DNA of 64,000 nt from assembly GCA_947462335.1 (NCBI GenBank), contig OX381708.1, forward strand, positions 38,567,377 to 38,631,376, given 5' to 3'. The translations under genes were made by a program, and so were the position numbers. The notes under the pieces are model-generated. The model was given only the letters and a program-made list of their open reading frames with translations, had not been told where the DNA came from and made no database searches. Within the stretch, counting starts at the first letter, position 1. Each line of letters opens with the position of its first letter. Shown one piece after another: positions 1 through 13,714 of the stretch. Origin of the DNA: Harmothoe impar (Eukaryota; Annelida; Polychaeta; Phyllodocida; Polynoidae).

Positions 1-3
1 ATA

Positions 4-852
4 GGGGCCGTCCATTAATTACATACGCATGAAGGGGGGGGGGGGTTAGGCTAAGTGCGTACAGGGGGGGGGGGTGGGGGGGTCTAGGCTCATTTTGGCA
101 TACGCATTGTGTACGCATAGGGCCGATTTTCTGGTCATTTTAGACTAAAATTGGCACCTTTTTGGGTCCAACTATCCCACTTAATTTTGAAAATTTTCCT
201 TTGAGTTCTCCAAACATGCCAAATATTTTTTTACCACCCCCTTCCTACCAACTAGCCATAAGTACCCCCCCCCCGCCTCCGGGGCCATTAAGTTCTGCTT
301 TTGCAAAATGCCCTCCCCCTCCGAACAAATCACAAATGGTGGTGTAATGAGGTATGTTCACGAGTATTTAAATATTAATATTTGGTTCTGATCACCCCAT
401 CATGGAGGCTTATCAAGTTTTGCCCGCCACCCCCTCACTGAGGAGTGAGGACCTTTTTCACTATGACCCCTAGCTCCTATCTTCAAAAGCCCCCCCCCCC
501 CCCCCTCCCACGCTAGATGGCAATATATAGCTCGGCCCTAAGCTTGACCAGCCCCCCCCCCCCCCCCCAACCTTGGGGTATATTTTTGACAAGTGGGAAA
601 CTTTTCCCTAACTATCTACTTCTTTTATTATCTATGAAAGAATCAATTTCCGGATGAAGGGGGTTTCTTATTAAGAAGAAGACTTTTATAAGATTCCTTT
701 ATTTTATCAGTGGGGGGGGGGGGGGTTAAAATTGAAATGCGTATGTACGCATACGGGGGGGGGGGGTAGCCCAAATGCGTACATGGTGCAACAGGGGGGG
801 TGGGGGGTCTATTTTGGCCAGAAATGTGCGTACGTAATTAATGGATGGCCCC
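4..852. mobile_element. Non-autonomous DNA transposon with terminal inverted repeats
   Basis: The left end reads GGGGCCGTCCATTAATTAC and the right end is its reverse complement with one or two changes (GGGGCCATCCATTAATTAC read on -). The inverted repeats continue for about 28 bases through TACGCA. ATA sits immediately outside both ends, consistent with a 3-bp target duplication, although the left flank is cut by the window edge. The interior is dominated by runs of 9-18 G or C and has no credible coding sequence. The superfamily is not assigned; the short conserved ends and lack of an ORF suggest a MITE-like derivative. Confidence 0.75.
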
Positions 853-889
853 ATATGTTGATCGGAAATCACACAAGGTGTACAAGGCT

Positions 890-1082
890 TCATGTGAAGA
901 GTGATGCATTCTTGCATCATGACTTCTTTATACTAACCCTTTAAGGTCAGCATGGTGATTCAAGTTAACAGTGATGCATTCATGCATCATGACTTCTCGA
1001 TACTAACCTTTTAAGGTCAGCATAGTGCTTCAAGTGAACAGCGATGCATTCATGCATCATGACTTCTCTACACTTACCCTTT
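890..1082. repeat. 70-bp tandem repeat, about 2.7 copies, each with a small palindrome
   Basis: The block 'gtgatgcattc(a/t)tgcatcatgacttct' recurs at about 901, 971 and 1041, a period of 70 bases, followed each time by 'actaaccttttaaggtcagcat' or a close variant. Each unit contains the near-palindrome GATGCATTCATGCATC. It lies just right of the inverted-repeat transposon. Confidence 0.85.
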
Positions 1083-2475
1083 TAGGACGGCTAGTGCATA
1101 AATTATTAGATATGTATTTGATCCAGAATCCTTGAAAGAAGCCGGCCACCACACCTATGGTGTGGAATTTCTCTATCCTTAAACATTGAATCCTAGTTAT
1201 GCTTTCTACAGCATAAAACAGCTTGAATATTTTCTGTTATGTTCTTCAGTAATTTCCATATCAAAATTATTTAGATAATCCTGCTAATCATCATTATAAG
1301 TACAAACACGTGTATGCTTTGTATTTCATTTCTAAATAGCAAAATTGTACTTCATTATCCGGGCCTGCAAAATTAAGCCGGGCCTGCAAAGAAAAAAATC
1401 TGCAGGACCGAATGCCCTGCATGCTGAAAAAGTTTTCGTATAGACTGAACCAGGGAAGCTAGTTATATGTGAGATGCTAATTACATTCGAGAACTTTTAT
1501 AGTTTCTGACACTTTCTCGAAAAGATTCTGGGAAAAAATATCAATGTTTGTCACCGCTATGGCTTGTGCTACTAGTTAATGCCACCTTATCTTGATGATC
1601 CCCTATAGTGTATTGATGTTACAGTGTAATCTAGGAATATATATCCCTTATCTGTATTGAAGTAACACGATCTGCAAAACATACACTTGCACGTTTATCA
1701 GCAAAGGATATGCAGTACATGTATATGAAACTAGAGTAAACGCAGCTTCTCTGTGCTCTGAAATCCCACTGCGTCAGCAAATAATTGACCCAAATGTAAA
1801 TCAGTGTAAGTCAAACACAGAAAAGGGATGCTGAAAATATATAGCTATAATCCCGCCTTTTTGCAAAGAGAATGAAATGTATTAACAATTTACACTTTAG
1901 TATTTATAAGTTCAGATAAAGTCTTATGTGCATCTAGGCAGGTGATTATAACTATGGTAGAGTGGGACTATTCACATACCCTGACTAACTCCTATACATG
2001 TAGCAGGGCCCACATACGTGTAGCATATCAGTACTGATTGATGTATCATTTGATATCACTTTGGGTACTGTTCTGTTCCATAAACAAACAGATGATTTAC
2101 CCCCAAAAAGTCTGTATGTACATGTACGAATGATCTTACTGAAGCCCCACTTGGGGTCAAAACTCATCTCTGGGCCTCATTGTAGCTCGCCATAGTATAT
2201 ATTGCCTCTTCCTGACTTCTGTGGACACCTTGTTTTACTTTGAATGTGATAACATCAAAACACCTAATTTCTGCAAAGTCTCTAATTTCACACTTCGAAT
2301 CAACCTCAACGACGTAATATTGAATACATCACCTGCTGGGAAAATACCGAATCTAGGCGATACTACAGGGAACTCGTTTTCTCTGTGGTGATTTTGTCTA
2401 TGTAAAATATACATAGGGATTTATTTCAAAAACTGTGGTGATAAAATTAAATAATAAATACTTTTTTTTTTGCAG
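1083..2475. other. Non-coding; probably macoilin intron
   Basis: The acceptor of the first visible macoilin exon (polypyrimidine run then TGCAG at 2471-2475) closes this stretch. I looked for the expected upstream macoilin exon, which encodes the basic N-terminus and first membrane segments, and did not find it in any frame. The preceding exon therefore probably lies left of the window. Nothing else recognisable. Confidence 0.55.
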
Positions 2476-5400
2476 GCCTTCTCAGTGTTCTTTGTGTGTG
2501 TAGCGATCACCTCTGACGTCATCTGTTACCTCTTCATCCCGGTCCAGTGGCTGTTCTTCGCGGCCAGCACCTACGTGTGGGTGCAATATGTATGGCACAC
2601 AGGTAAGTACCCACCTCATTTGTCAACAGTCCCTTATGGGACTTTTGCAAATGACTGGATTTTACAGAATGTGGAATTTGGTATAAGCTCAATTACTTCA
2701 TGTATAATAATAGATTGCTTTGCTGCTGCATTTGTAAATTGTGTTCATCGTTAAATGTTAATTGGACTTTGTCTCTTTCCTTTCAGAGCGGGGTATATGT
2801 CTTCCCACCGTGTTCCTGTGGCTGCTTTTTGTCTATATTGAGGCGTCAGTCCGCCTTAGAGAATTCAAAAGTCTCCCATTTCATCTAGATCTGTGCAGAC
2901 CTTTTGCAGCACATTGGTAAGTTATAAACGGTGCATATTCATTGAGAGAGAGATTTGGGCAAATAAATATTTGAGAGCAAGCTATGTGTAGATGGTTGAG
3001 GCCGGTGGGAGGGGAGGGTGAGAGGGGTGTGAGGGATCTGTAGAAAAGTATTGATCTTTGGGAAGTATATTTATGACGTGACCTTGAATAAGTTCATGAG
3101 CTCAGAGTTGAAGCTTTGGAGAGCTGCCGGTAGGGGACTCTGGAGTTAGACTTAACATAAATTCCCGCGTACTACCGGCGGGTTGTACGCAGGACTCCCT
3201 GACAAGCTCAGCTCTCATTTGATACCAGACATGCCTATACAGGGTGCGTGTTATACGAGGGTTTTTATCACTATAGAACAGTACAGGCCACTTAAAAATT
3301 ATCAGAATTATCAGCTTTACAGACACCGCCCGCATCACTTAGAAGGGGCCGCACTACTGCCTTTTATTCCAAATACAGAAATAGTACATTAGAACCAATA
3401 TTGAGTAAATAAAAATAAAAAAAGGACCTCGCTCGACAACCAAAAACAAAATAAAAATAAAAATAAAAAGCCTCCCGCCCTCACCACTTTTATTTTTTTA
3501 GAAAAGTATCCCTAAAGCTGATGATTTTTTTAAGCGGCCTAAAATAGGAATTTTCAGATCCAACAACGGGTTATAGGATTCTCTGGGGTTGGGGGTGCGG
3601 GTTATACGCGAGATGGGGGTACTACGCGGAAATTTACAGTTAAACAAGTATACGTAACCTAAACTTGAAATGCTCTTTGACCTGACATATTAGATGGTGT
3701 ACTATGTTTGATTATATTAATGTGTTCATGTACGAGGACGTTTCACTACTTGGAACACTATACTTACAATAACTCAATGTTTTGCTCTTACTTGCAGTAT
3801 CGGATACCCAGTCGTAACACTTGGGTTCGGGTTCAAAAGTTATATATCATATAGAATTAGAGTGGTAAGTAAAAGGGTCTTTAGAGGAAATCTAAGAGCA
3901 TAAATACATTATCTTGCACAAAGCCAAGGAAACACAAGTATAAGTGTTACTTTGTCCTGGATAAATCCAATATATTGTAACCGTCGCTGTGATTGTTTAA
4001 AATACTAGTACCGGGGCATAAGAGGAAGCAAGATAGTATGAAATAAATAAGCCTACCATTCAGGGCATACAGTAGATTGGATTCTTTACAATGGGTTATT
4101 GTGCTGAGGTTTAGTATTATTTAGATAAGTTTGTTCATTGCTCTGTTCAGAAAAGCTTTACCCGTGTATACATGGATAGGACGTGACTTATTTTGTCCTT
4201 GTTTGGTAATTCGCATCGGTGATTATTATGCAACAGAGAAAACAGAAGGACGTCCAAAAGGAAAATGGTTTTTACACCCACCTGCTTCAACAAGCATTAC
4301 CTTCCGACCAACTGAACAGCGCGGAGAAACAGAAAGGTAAGCATACTCTGTACTCATTGGCGGTTGCTATGACATTGGGATGAGGTTATTAAGGTGAAAG
4401 TCTGACATCGACCTACACATTTGTGGTCCTTAGTAAGAAACATAAACCCTTTATTGCATGCACTGCTGACTGTTTGATACCGCCACCTTGAAAGCCCTGA
4501 CTGTGGACAGGTAGTAAAGTACTATTGTTTCGTTCAGGGGAGGACCAGCAACAATCACAACACCCAGAGCTAACTTGTCATATGAGGCACTGGCCTGTGG
4601 TCAGGCTACTACTCGGTATCATGACGTCCATGTCGGGTTCATTTCTAACCGGTCATACACCACCATGTGAGTTTTAACTTTAGGAAAGGTTTATCGCACA
4701 GATGAGCTAGTCGATGTATGTCCTCAGCGACGCATAATAAGGAACACCAGTGACGTATCGCCTTACGTGCAGACGTACCGGTTTGAGTAATAAATACTTG
4801 TAAGAGAATCATCTTAAATGATAATGCAAATTTTGGCTTTAAGTGTTCGAAATATTCGGGGACTGTATCACCAACTCCGAGAATATGAATTGTCAGAGAT
4901 AAAAAATTGTCGGATATAAAAAACGTAAAGGCAAATCAGTAGTTTAGCTTGAATTAGAAAGAAAATAAAAATAATCAAACGAAATCTTCAAATATGGTTT
5001 GGTGGTGGGCAACTTAACTAAAGATGAATAAATATAATTGTTGGACATGCTTCGTCGCAAAGGTTGTAAGTCCTGTTCGTCATCGTGTACGACTGGAGAA
5101 CACCGCTTCACAACTCGGACTGCACCCCAACCTTCCCACTAACCAAACCCACTCATGCATGCTAGTCACTGATCTCCATCAACTATCCACATATAATTAA
5201 TTTGTTCAAAACTCTTTTCATTGCAGCTTTGCCTTCCAAAGCACAAGAGGAAATCACAAATGGGATCATGCCTGCGGCGGTGACCAAAAAGCAGGCCAAG
5301 ACACAGGAGCCGTCGTCGGTGACGGCTGGGGAGGTGAAAGACACCAACAAGGGGAAACATAGTTCGCACATAGAGGACTGCCAGTATATAGAGCAGCCCG

Positions 5401-8400
5401 TACAACAGCGCCAGCCACACAACAACATCAATGATTACGATGAGGAGAACTATAAGAACGACCAGCACGCAAAGACTTTCAAAGCCAATGGCGTCGCCAA
5501 AAGTACAAACAAGCTCAATAGCACAAAAGACGTTAGTTCCACTAAAAAGAGCAAGAGCAACAACACTAAGGAGGCTCCTGCAGGTCCCACACACACCACC
5601 CCCTTCACAAATAACAAAGACGAATCACTCACAAGGTGAGCTGCTCATATATACTAGTTCTGGAACATGGTGCTGTAATCCTGCATAATCATGCCGGCCC
5701 CAGTGCCAAGGATGTATCTCTATGACAAAGCTGTGTTGCTGTTTTAAAGTTGCACTGTTTGTCTGTAGCCATTCATTAGTTTCTCTATGAATCCAATCAA
5801 CTGTGAGTAGCCACGCAGAAAGGATGTCCCTTATTAGGGTGTGTTGGTTATCTTTTCTGCTTGGCTTCTCACACTGCAAACTAGGAGGGTACTTGTCTGA
5901 AAGGTGAGCTGCCACACTGGATACTCTGTGCGCCCACGGGGAGCGGACGCACAGGTATCTTTTTTTTTGCGCTTGTGCTCCTGTGTCTCCAGGAACTTGT
6001 CCAACAGTCCCGTTGTCAAGTAAAACTTGTAAAAATGCATGTAAAGAAGAACCTACTGTTGAATAGTAGATATGCAAGGGTCTTACGAAGGGAGTGGTAT
6101 CTCTTCAAAATGGGGCGGCGATTGTGAGTTCTTGCTGAAATTATTCCATCCGCCCTCCGCCATCACCACCTCCATGAGAGGGCTCCTAATGTGTTGCCGC
6201 CCTCTCAGATGCACCTTTCCTCCCAGCTGTTGTTAAATCGGTGTGTCCTGTTTCAGATTGGAGTCAGACATAAAGCGATTAAAAGCAGATCTACAGGGCA
6301 GCAGGAACTGTGAACAGGAGCTTCGATCTCAAATAAACAATCTCAATCACGGCGAAAAGTCCATGAAGTCAGAGGTCTACCAGCTTCGTCAAGATAACGA
6401 AAGTTTACAGACAAAGTAAGTCATTATACTCTGGATTTTGTATTATTTTAAAATCAATATTCATGTATGTGGTTGATTTATATGAGATGCAAAGAAGCTG
6501 AAACATAGATAATGTGACGTTTTATTATTACACTTCAAATGTATAGTATCGTATCATCTTGAAATCTCTGAATCAGGTTTTCACTTCATCCCATTTTCTC
6601 TCATGCAGACTCCATAACTTGGTGACATCTCGTCAGCAAGACAAACAGAATTTGGCCGTTCTTGAGCGTAAGCTGATAGAGGAGCGCAAACTGCGGTCCA
6701 TGGCCGAGCAGCAGTTAGCACAGGAGCGCAAGGCTAAGAAGTCAGAGGAGGCTGCCCGTCAGGCTGCCATGGCTAACAGGTATGGGCACAAGACCTCTCA
6801 TTCATTAGGGAAAGGGTATGCTAGTGTGCTGGTCAGAATTGAAGTTGGGGTTCATATATATCAAAGTAATATTATAAATAATGTATATGGGACTCTATCA
6901 AAAGCATTTCCCTATCAAACATTCATCGGATATCAAATTGAAATACCATATCAAATGTGATTAGCGTTTTCTTTTGCACTTGGTCACTTTCATTTCTACT
7001 TAATCATGGAAAATAAAGCAGAATTAGAGAGGCATGTTCTAACACGTAGATCTCTCCCTGATAAAATGTACTGATGTGCCGTGTTTTAATGTAATGCGCC
7101 ATGTTCCAGGGTCGAGTGTACAGAGGCTTGTAAGAGTCGAAGACGAGAGCTGGAAAATGAAATAAAACACATACATCACGAGATCCACCTCCGAGAGGAA
7201 CAAGTGAGACAGTTCGAAAGAGAAACACAGGTGAGGCTAAGGATATAACATAAGCATGAAGAGATTATACAATCCATCACTGTATAGAATTTCATGTCAC
7301 CAAGGAGTGGATGAAAGAAGATTAAACGGTCAATATGTCCCTCCAGTTAGTAGGCTCTTAACAAATCTAAAAATTGTTATATCTTGAGCAAACTAAACCT
7401 ATTATAATGTATTAAAATATTGGATTACATGTGTTGTGATTGTGAATACGTGCCTGCATAGTCTTGAGCTCATGAACTTTGAAATCTCTGATCGAGGGAA
7501 AGAATTGTCCTATTTTTTTCAGAACCAGGTTTCGACTGGACTTCATTGCATTGGGGTAATCGGAAATCCACAAATGAAGCATATCGGCTCTTCTGTTGCA
7601 TGTCTAGTCATATGTATTACGTCCCGTGTATAAGTACGCTCTGGCCTATACCACTGAATACGTTGAGTTACATTGGAACAAGTCCATGAGTGCTTTCAAA
7701 ATAATTCGGGCGTGTGGTTAGAATCGGCCATTTGACAGATAAATAAGACTGTCTTCACTGGTTACCATCAGAGCGGATGGTCCGCTTTTTTTGTGGCATT
7801 TACCACGGTAGCTAGTATTTATATACGCCAGAAACAAATCTGAAAGCAGGAGATGGGCTTCTAGGCGGGGTCGGCTTCTAGGAAAGTTTCAAATTATATT
7901 AGTGTATTGTTGACCACCCATGGTGTATGTTTATCTTGCAGTCGCTGAGGCAGTATAAAGATGTGCAGAACGAAAAAGAAATCTTGCTGTCAGCGCTGGC
8001 CGCCGTACAGGACAAAAACTCCCATCTCGAGAACAGCCTCAGCTCAGTGACACGTCTAAAACTTGATCTCTTCTCGGCCCTAGGAGATGCCAAAAGACAG
8101 ATCGAAATCCAGAGTGGTGAGTTATGGAAAATTGTTGTTAAATGTAACGTAAAAATGCCACTGTTTATTAAATGTCAGTCATATGACTTAGTACATTGTA
8201 TACCTGCCACGTAACTCCATAACTCAAATTGAAAAGATCTTCAACTTTGTGGCAAGCAATAATAACACCATATAGAATTATTTGTGTTTATGAGTTTACC
8301 CCATATTTCCCTTTTCATCATGATGCGCCTTGTTTGATTGTTCAGGTCTCCTCATCCGGAAAGAACAGGAGATCACAGAGATGAAGAAGAAGGTGGCTGA

Positions 8401-8578
8401 GGTGATGGCACTGATGCCGGCCAACATCTCGGCGCCTTACACGCCCACTTCTACATCCTCCTCTCCGCACTTCTCCTCCAAGTTCACATCCAATAACTCG
8501 GTGCACGACTCGGACGTGCTTGCCAAGTCCAGTCTCAACCCCAACGCTTCGGACTACACCCCGAAGGGTGCACAGTGA
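2476..8578 (+). CDS. MACO1: Macoilin (TMEM57), 5'-partial, ten exons
   Basis: Macoilin is a conserved multi-pass protein of the rough ER and nuclear membrane, mainly neuronal. Exons: 2476-2602, 2787-2916, 3798-3864, 4237-4336, 5227-5635, 6257-6415, 6609-6779, 7110-7230, 7942-8116, 8346-8578. All junctions are GT-AG with matching phase and together give 563 residues plus stop. The first three exons carry hydrophobic membrane segments (FSVFFVCVAITSDVIC, IPVQWLFFAASTYVWVQYVW, CIGYPVVTLGFGFKSYISY). The fourth holds RKQKDVQKENGFYTHLLQQ, near-identical to the human cytoplasmic segment. The middle exon is a low-complexity Lys/Asn/Ser linker. Exons from 6257 form a long coiled coil, and the C-terminus contains LKLDLFSALGDAKRQ and ITEMKKKVAEVMALMP. 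Human macoilin is 664 aa, so roughly 70-80 N-terminal residues are missing to the left. Identification rests on end-to-end resemblance to the known family and is near certain. Confidence 0.97.
3155..3643. mobile_element. TA-type MITE ('AATTCCCGCGTA' family) in macoilin intron
   Basis: The left end has AAATTCCCGCGTACTACCGG and the right end, read in reverse, AAATTTCCGCGTAGTACCCC. Inside are phrases shared with the copy at 22757-22978, such as 'ttatacgagggtttttat(c/t)act' and 'tatagaacagtac'. The long spacer includes an AAAATAAAAATAAAAA stretch. The TA-rich ends and 'gcgtataa-cccgc' style resemble pogo/Tigger-type MITEs, but this family assignment is inference. Confidence 0.65.
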
Positions 8579-9650
8579 ACGACACATAAGGCGGTGATGG
8601 ATGGTTAGCGTTGTTACCACGGACGGAGCTTACTACTCTTATTACTACTACTACTACTATAACTACTACTACTATTACTACTACTACTACCAGGCGGCAG
8701 GGCCTGGATCTGGTTTTTGTCGCCAGCCAGGCCCGTAACATGTTCATGAGTCACCTGCACATCTTGGCCTAATGTTGTTGTGTCAGTAATTATCGGAGCA
8801 AGTCACCACGTTGGTGTCACCCCGAACACACTCATCGCCCAGAGAAACCTCGCTCGCAGTTCGCACAGTGCTGTCATACTATTATCGTCCACTTACAGAC
8901 TTTGTTTGATTTAGTTGATGGAATAATGAATTATCAGTTCTACACACTATTGTGTGTGTGATTCCCATTTTTTAAGTTCCATCCTTAAATCTATGACTTT
9001 TTAAGATGTTCTTTAATGGATAGCTATGAGCATCTTCTTGTTTGTAGTCAGACACAAATAGACAGTGCAGAAAGACTGACCAAATGTAACTTATATCTGT
9101 ACATCATAGAGTTCCTCTAGAGAGTAGTTAAACAAGGGCTGGGGGCTTAAAGTCAAGGTTTAGCAAGACATAGAAAGAAATATTGGCCAAGGTCATGCCA
9201 CAGTAGTTATTACTTGGTCAAGTCTTCCTGCACGTCCGATGTGCTGCTACACTCAAAACTGTTTAAGAAGCAGTTATAAACTGCCTTTAAGTCTTTATGA
9301 ACTAGTTATGTACTTAATTAGACTAACATTACAACGTATACTATGTTCAGCAGAGCTGCACAGTATACAATTTAAGAGTCCCACACAAATTATGTCAGCC
9401 TCATGACAAATGTCTACTATGGGACTAATCACTATATAAGTCTTGTGACTCCTACATGAATATATCCTCTTGCTGAGGACGTTTTACTATCCACTGACAC
9501 TATCATATTATCTTATAAGCTTAACGCTGTAGTCTCTGGGCGACCAGGGACCTAGATGGATCCAGCGTGTGCGACTGTAGGTGCGATCGTTTCTCTGGGC
9601 GGCTTAGTTTTTAGTAAGCAGAGACCACGGTAGCTTCAGTGTCGCAGATG
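8579..9650 (+). other. Probable macoilin 3' UTR with (TAC)n microsatellite
   Basis: This follows the macoilin stop codon. A trinucleotide run of TAC/TAT/ACT units occupies about 8638-8691. No further coding exon is visible. AATAAA hexamers occur downstream at 10124 and 11838 among others, but nothing in the sequence decides which, if any, ends the transcript, so the right limit given here is arbitrary. Confidence 0.4.
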
Positions 9651-12600
9651 TATTATAATGAGCTGCCGATACCGGCTGATTCTGTTCATTTGGATCAAAC
9701 AAAGAGTACACTACCCATGCGAACAAGGTGTCTCTCCTTCCAGTTGGCTACACCCCTTATCCATACGGTTGTGCAGTAGAGGGCTTTCTGTATCAGATAC
9801 CTTAAAGGGGGTATCGACTTGTATTTCTGTGTTTATACCCGCCATAACCTACGTATTTCCTCACATCGTCTTATTTTTAAAGCAGGTTATTTTTTCTAAC
9901 AGACATGTATTTAAAGACACATTTGAAGAAATTAGAGGTTTATTTTTTTAGATAAAAAGTCGCTGGCGAGATATATCTAATTTCAATGGCTCTTTATGGT
10001 TCTAACGATATAGGGTTTATAAAGCACAAATTTATCTCCACTTGCATCTTCGCTAGTTATGCTGGCGTTAACAAGCAAGGTGTCCTCAGTACGGTTGTGG
10101 TTGAGATGGGTGTACGCGGTAGGAATAAAACTACCGTCCCTGATCTACGGGGCATTGGTTCGAGAAAAGACAGGTTCTGAGGAAATCAAAGAGTTTTGAT
10201 TAGTTCTTTTTGCCATATTCTCATACCCTAGCAGGCGGGTATACTGTGTGGGCCGCTTGTCGATGCTGCTCTCGACTCGACAGGTCCTGGATGGTGTGGA
10301 AGTGATTGTTGCATTGATCTCAACTATGTATTTAATTTATATATGATAGATGTGTGTATCATTTGCCATGGAGTGTCTCATTCAGTCGTCATCTGCGGAG
10401 ATGATCGTGGTATATAGTGCGCCTGCCTACCTATTTATTTCCAGCACTGCTGTGGATTCGCATTTAACCATATACATTATATATTGATACACATATATAG
10501 ATAGGTGCAGGGACGCCCCCAGGGGTCCCAACAGAGGCAGCTAAGGCCACATATTTCTCCAGATCTGATAATTCCTAATGGTGTGAATGCTCTTACATTT
10601 AGCATGGTATTCTGTCGCGAAGCTTAATTCTTTCCTGTGCAGTAGACCTCTTTGTCACACCGTTATACTCTCTGATTGGCTACAGGCATCCTGGCTTTGC
10701 CTTTCTCTCTTTGGATGTCTGTTAGGTGGGAGCTATTGGGGGAAGGCATGTTATGTTCGCATTAGATTTACAAATACTTATGGATCTCTTTGAAGATGTA
10801 AAGCCACTTTTTTCTGTATTCACATACTTTTGTGTTTGGATTTGGCAATGAGATGTAAATGTAGCTGTCTTAATTAAGCAGTTTAAGAAGGATTGGAGGG
10901 GGGAGGGGCATCCACTCAGACACGGGAGTCTTGATGTGCATAATAGTCCAGCAATAGGTGGTTAGAGGGACTTAAACAGTGAGAGAATCGTGAAACTTGA
11001 TAGGAAGTGTTTTTTCCCTTTCTTTAAGATTTGTAGTGACAATTGCCACAACACTCAGCACCGTTTTATTAATTTCAAATATATTTGAATTTAATCCTTT
11101 AAAAGATTATATCATGCATGAGATTGCAGAAGGTGTGGAGTGTTGGACCATCCACCGTCGATCCACTACGTTTGTGGAGTTGTGTGCTTAGATTAGGATA
11201 AGCATACTTTTTGTAAGGTGTGATTATAATTAAGCGAAAAAACGGAGGAAAAAATAATGGTCATTCTATTGTACTTGGCCGGGCTAGTAATTGATTTTCC
11301 TTATTGTATTGTTTCGTCTGGTGAAGGTGCTTTGACGTTCGTTGATTTGGTGCGGCCCTGGTTGGGTCCGTCTGTTGGGTATTGTGGTGACTTCCGTGTC
11401 GTAAAAACATACCAAGAATATTGAATTCAATTGTGTCTCAATCGTAACTCTGTGGTCTATGTGCATCTTGTCGATGAATAGTATTTTCATTATTATGGTT
11501 CGTCGCGATGACAGCAATGGTATTTTTTGTCTTATTTGCAACTTTAGAAGTTTTAAAACTGAGCAGTGCTCGTAGACTAGTTCCCCTGAAATAACTGCTG
11601 AAGCTCTGACCTTCAACTGTCCCTCCCTCCCTTCCAGCTACAGTGGTCTCTGCTTTCTTTGGTGTTCACTGTGTGGTGACTGCGCCATACTATTGTCTTG
11701 GTGAATGTGCATGTAATGAGTAAACTTGGCACTAGGGGGCGAAGCGGCATGCAGTCGTAAATACCTACTTGTAGTTGACAGTACGGGCACCTGCGCCACA
11801 TGCGGTCAATGCCATATGGCTGCATGCTACTCCTGCTAATAAAAATAGACACTTTCCTGGTTTACCAATTGATTCATTATCATAGTGAATTTCTCATACC
11901 CTATGGCAAAGACCATAAACGCTCTGTAGAATAAATATAATCCAGTTTCCCCTATTTTGACACAACCACACAAGAACAAACCTACAGTAATTTTTAAAAA
12001 GAAATTGTATTTTAAAACAAACGAAAATAACTGCATTCAGCAACAACTGGTTGTTAAATAGTCCCTTCTTTTCCTAACTTTATAGGAAGAATTAGCTGAG
12101 AATTTGACTGGGTGCAGATAAGGAGAGGTTGTCAGTTAGTACGTAGGTCTGAGCCTACTCACGTAGTCTAGTTTGAACAATTCTCTGGTACCAATATAAC
12201 ATGAGAGATGGGACAACTATATTTCATATTCACCCCAGTGCCCTTTTGCCATGTTTAATAAATGACGCTAGTCGTTCAAACATAGAAGGAGTTTTGTGTA
12301 TTTCTTTGGTTATATATGGTGTTAGAAAATGAACACATAATAACGTCCACTAAAAGATTGTAATGCAAGATTTGGGGGAAAAGAAATTTAAATATAGTTA
12401 TTACAGTTTTACGGCACACAAATCAATACGAAAGTGTAACATGCCGCTTAAAGTAACTTTTCCTACCTTTGTAGGAATTTCTCTGGGATTGAAGTATGAA
12501 CTTATATTACTGGTATGTTAATAGTATACAAAGTGGAGCACAATCTTTGTTGGCCAAGGATCTCTTGAGAACCCGAATAGTGTAAGCGTGGTGTATCAAA

Positions 12601-12712
12601 GTATGCACGATTTCAAATTATAAAGTTATCATCAACGTATAGTCAATCAAAGTATTGGTGTAGCATAAAAAATTACATATACCAGGACATATCCACACCA
12701 TACTTCCCCGTT
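9651..12712. other. Convergent intergenic or distal 3' UTR DNA, no gene seen
   Basis: Only short, non-conserved ORFs are present on both strands. It lies between the 3' ends of macoilin (+) and PRDM4 (-). An isolated CTCF-like core (CACTAGGGGGCG) lies at about 11731-11742; a single match of this length could be chance. Confidence 0.5.
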
Positions 12713-13063
12713 TATAAGCCGAGCCCTGAATATAAGCCGGATCAAAAGTGGTACTAGGTATTATACAAGCCGGGCCCGTATAGAAGCCTGGTTATTGAGA
12801 GACAATATGTATCATCCCTTAGGCTGGGAACACTTCGAGAGAGACAACGTTTAAACTCTTCATGATATCATTAAAGGTATCCAGAGAAATGTGTTAAGAT
12901 AATGGATATATTAGGCAAACTGCCAGAGTGGCTCTTTGAATTAAAGAAATATATAAGAGATGAAAAAATATATGCCTGCGTCGAATACAAGCCTGCCCTG
13001 TTTATAAGTCGGGTCAATTTCCCATTTGAAATCAGTATAAGCCCGGGCTTATAAACGGGGAAA
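12713..13063. mobile_element. TA-flanked MITE with 'TTCCCCGTTTATAAGCC' ends
   Basis: The left end reads CTTCCCCGTTTATAAGCC and the right end is its inverted copy (TTTCCCCGTTTATAAGCCC on -), with TA directly outside each end (12711-12712 and 13064-13065). Internal phrases such as 'tataagccgg(g)' recur in both orientations, so the whole element can fold back. No coding capacity. TA target duplication suggests a Tc1/mariner/pogo relative (inference). Confidence 0.8.
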
Positions 13064-13146
13064 TACGATAGTTGTGACTACATACATACCAACAGAAACT
13101 ACTGAACGTCAAGTGCAATGGCAAAGACAATAAACAATGTCATTGA

Positions 13147-13152
13147 TTTATT
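13147..13152 (-). terminator. Candidate PRDM4 polyadenylation signal (AATAAA)
   Basis: The + strand TTTATT here reads AATAAA on the - strand, about 565 bases beyond the PRDM4 stop codon. It is the canonical hexamer at a plausible distance, but other AT-rich candidates exist and no transcript evidence is available. Confidence 0.3.
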
Positions 13153-13714
13153 CCTATAGAATTGGGTATCCTGTATAAAGCTGATAGAATAGTGTCAATA
13201 TACATAATCCCGAGTTTTTCTGTCATACTTCATATAAAAAAAGTACTTCAGAAATTATATTTCTTAATAGGAATTTATAAACTATGAAAACGATCAGTTA
13301 AGTCGAATCAATAAATCAAAGGTATAAGGGCAATGGGTTTGTAAGTTGGATGAAAAATAAACCGCTGATTAAAATATAAAATTGAATACGGCACATCCTT
13401 AAATAATAAATACGATGAACGTTTCTTGCATAATCTCTTAAATGTATAAATGATCCTACTATTTAATGTAGTAGAAAATGACTACAAAGTATAATCATAT
13501 TTGCTTAACATTCTTCTACACATCAATATGGCCTTTGTGGTATTTGAACATCTAAGTGATGTGAAGCCTTGTGCTTCTGTGCATGTAATGAAGGATGGCT
13601 GATGAGCTATTTGGGTGTAAATATGAAAATTAGAAATGAGCAATGGCTTCTTCAGGTAAATGATGGAACGACAAGTTTATGGAGATGACAAGTTCATGTG
13701 ACTGGAGTGGGGTG

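Noticed and set aside
5166..5594. 142-codon antisense frame opposite the large macoilin exon
   Set aside because: It is the complement of a Lys/Asn/Thr-rich coding exon with verified sense-strand homology; no independent support.
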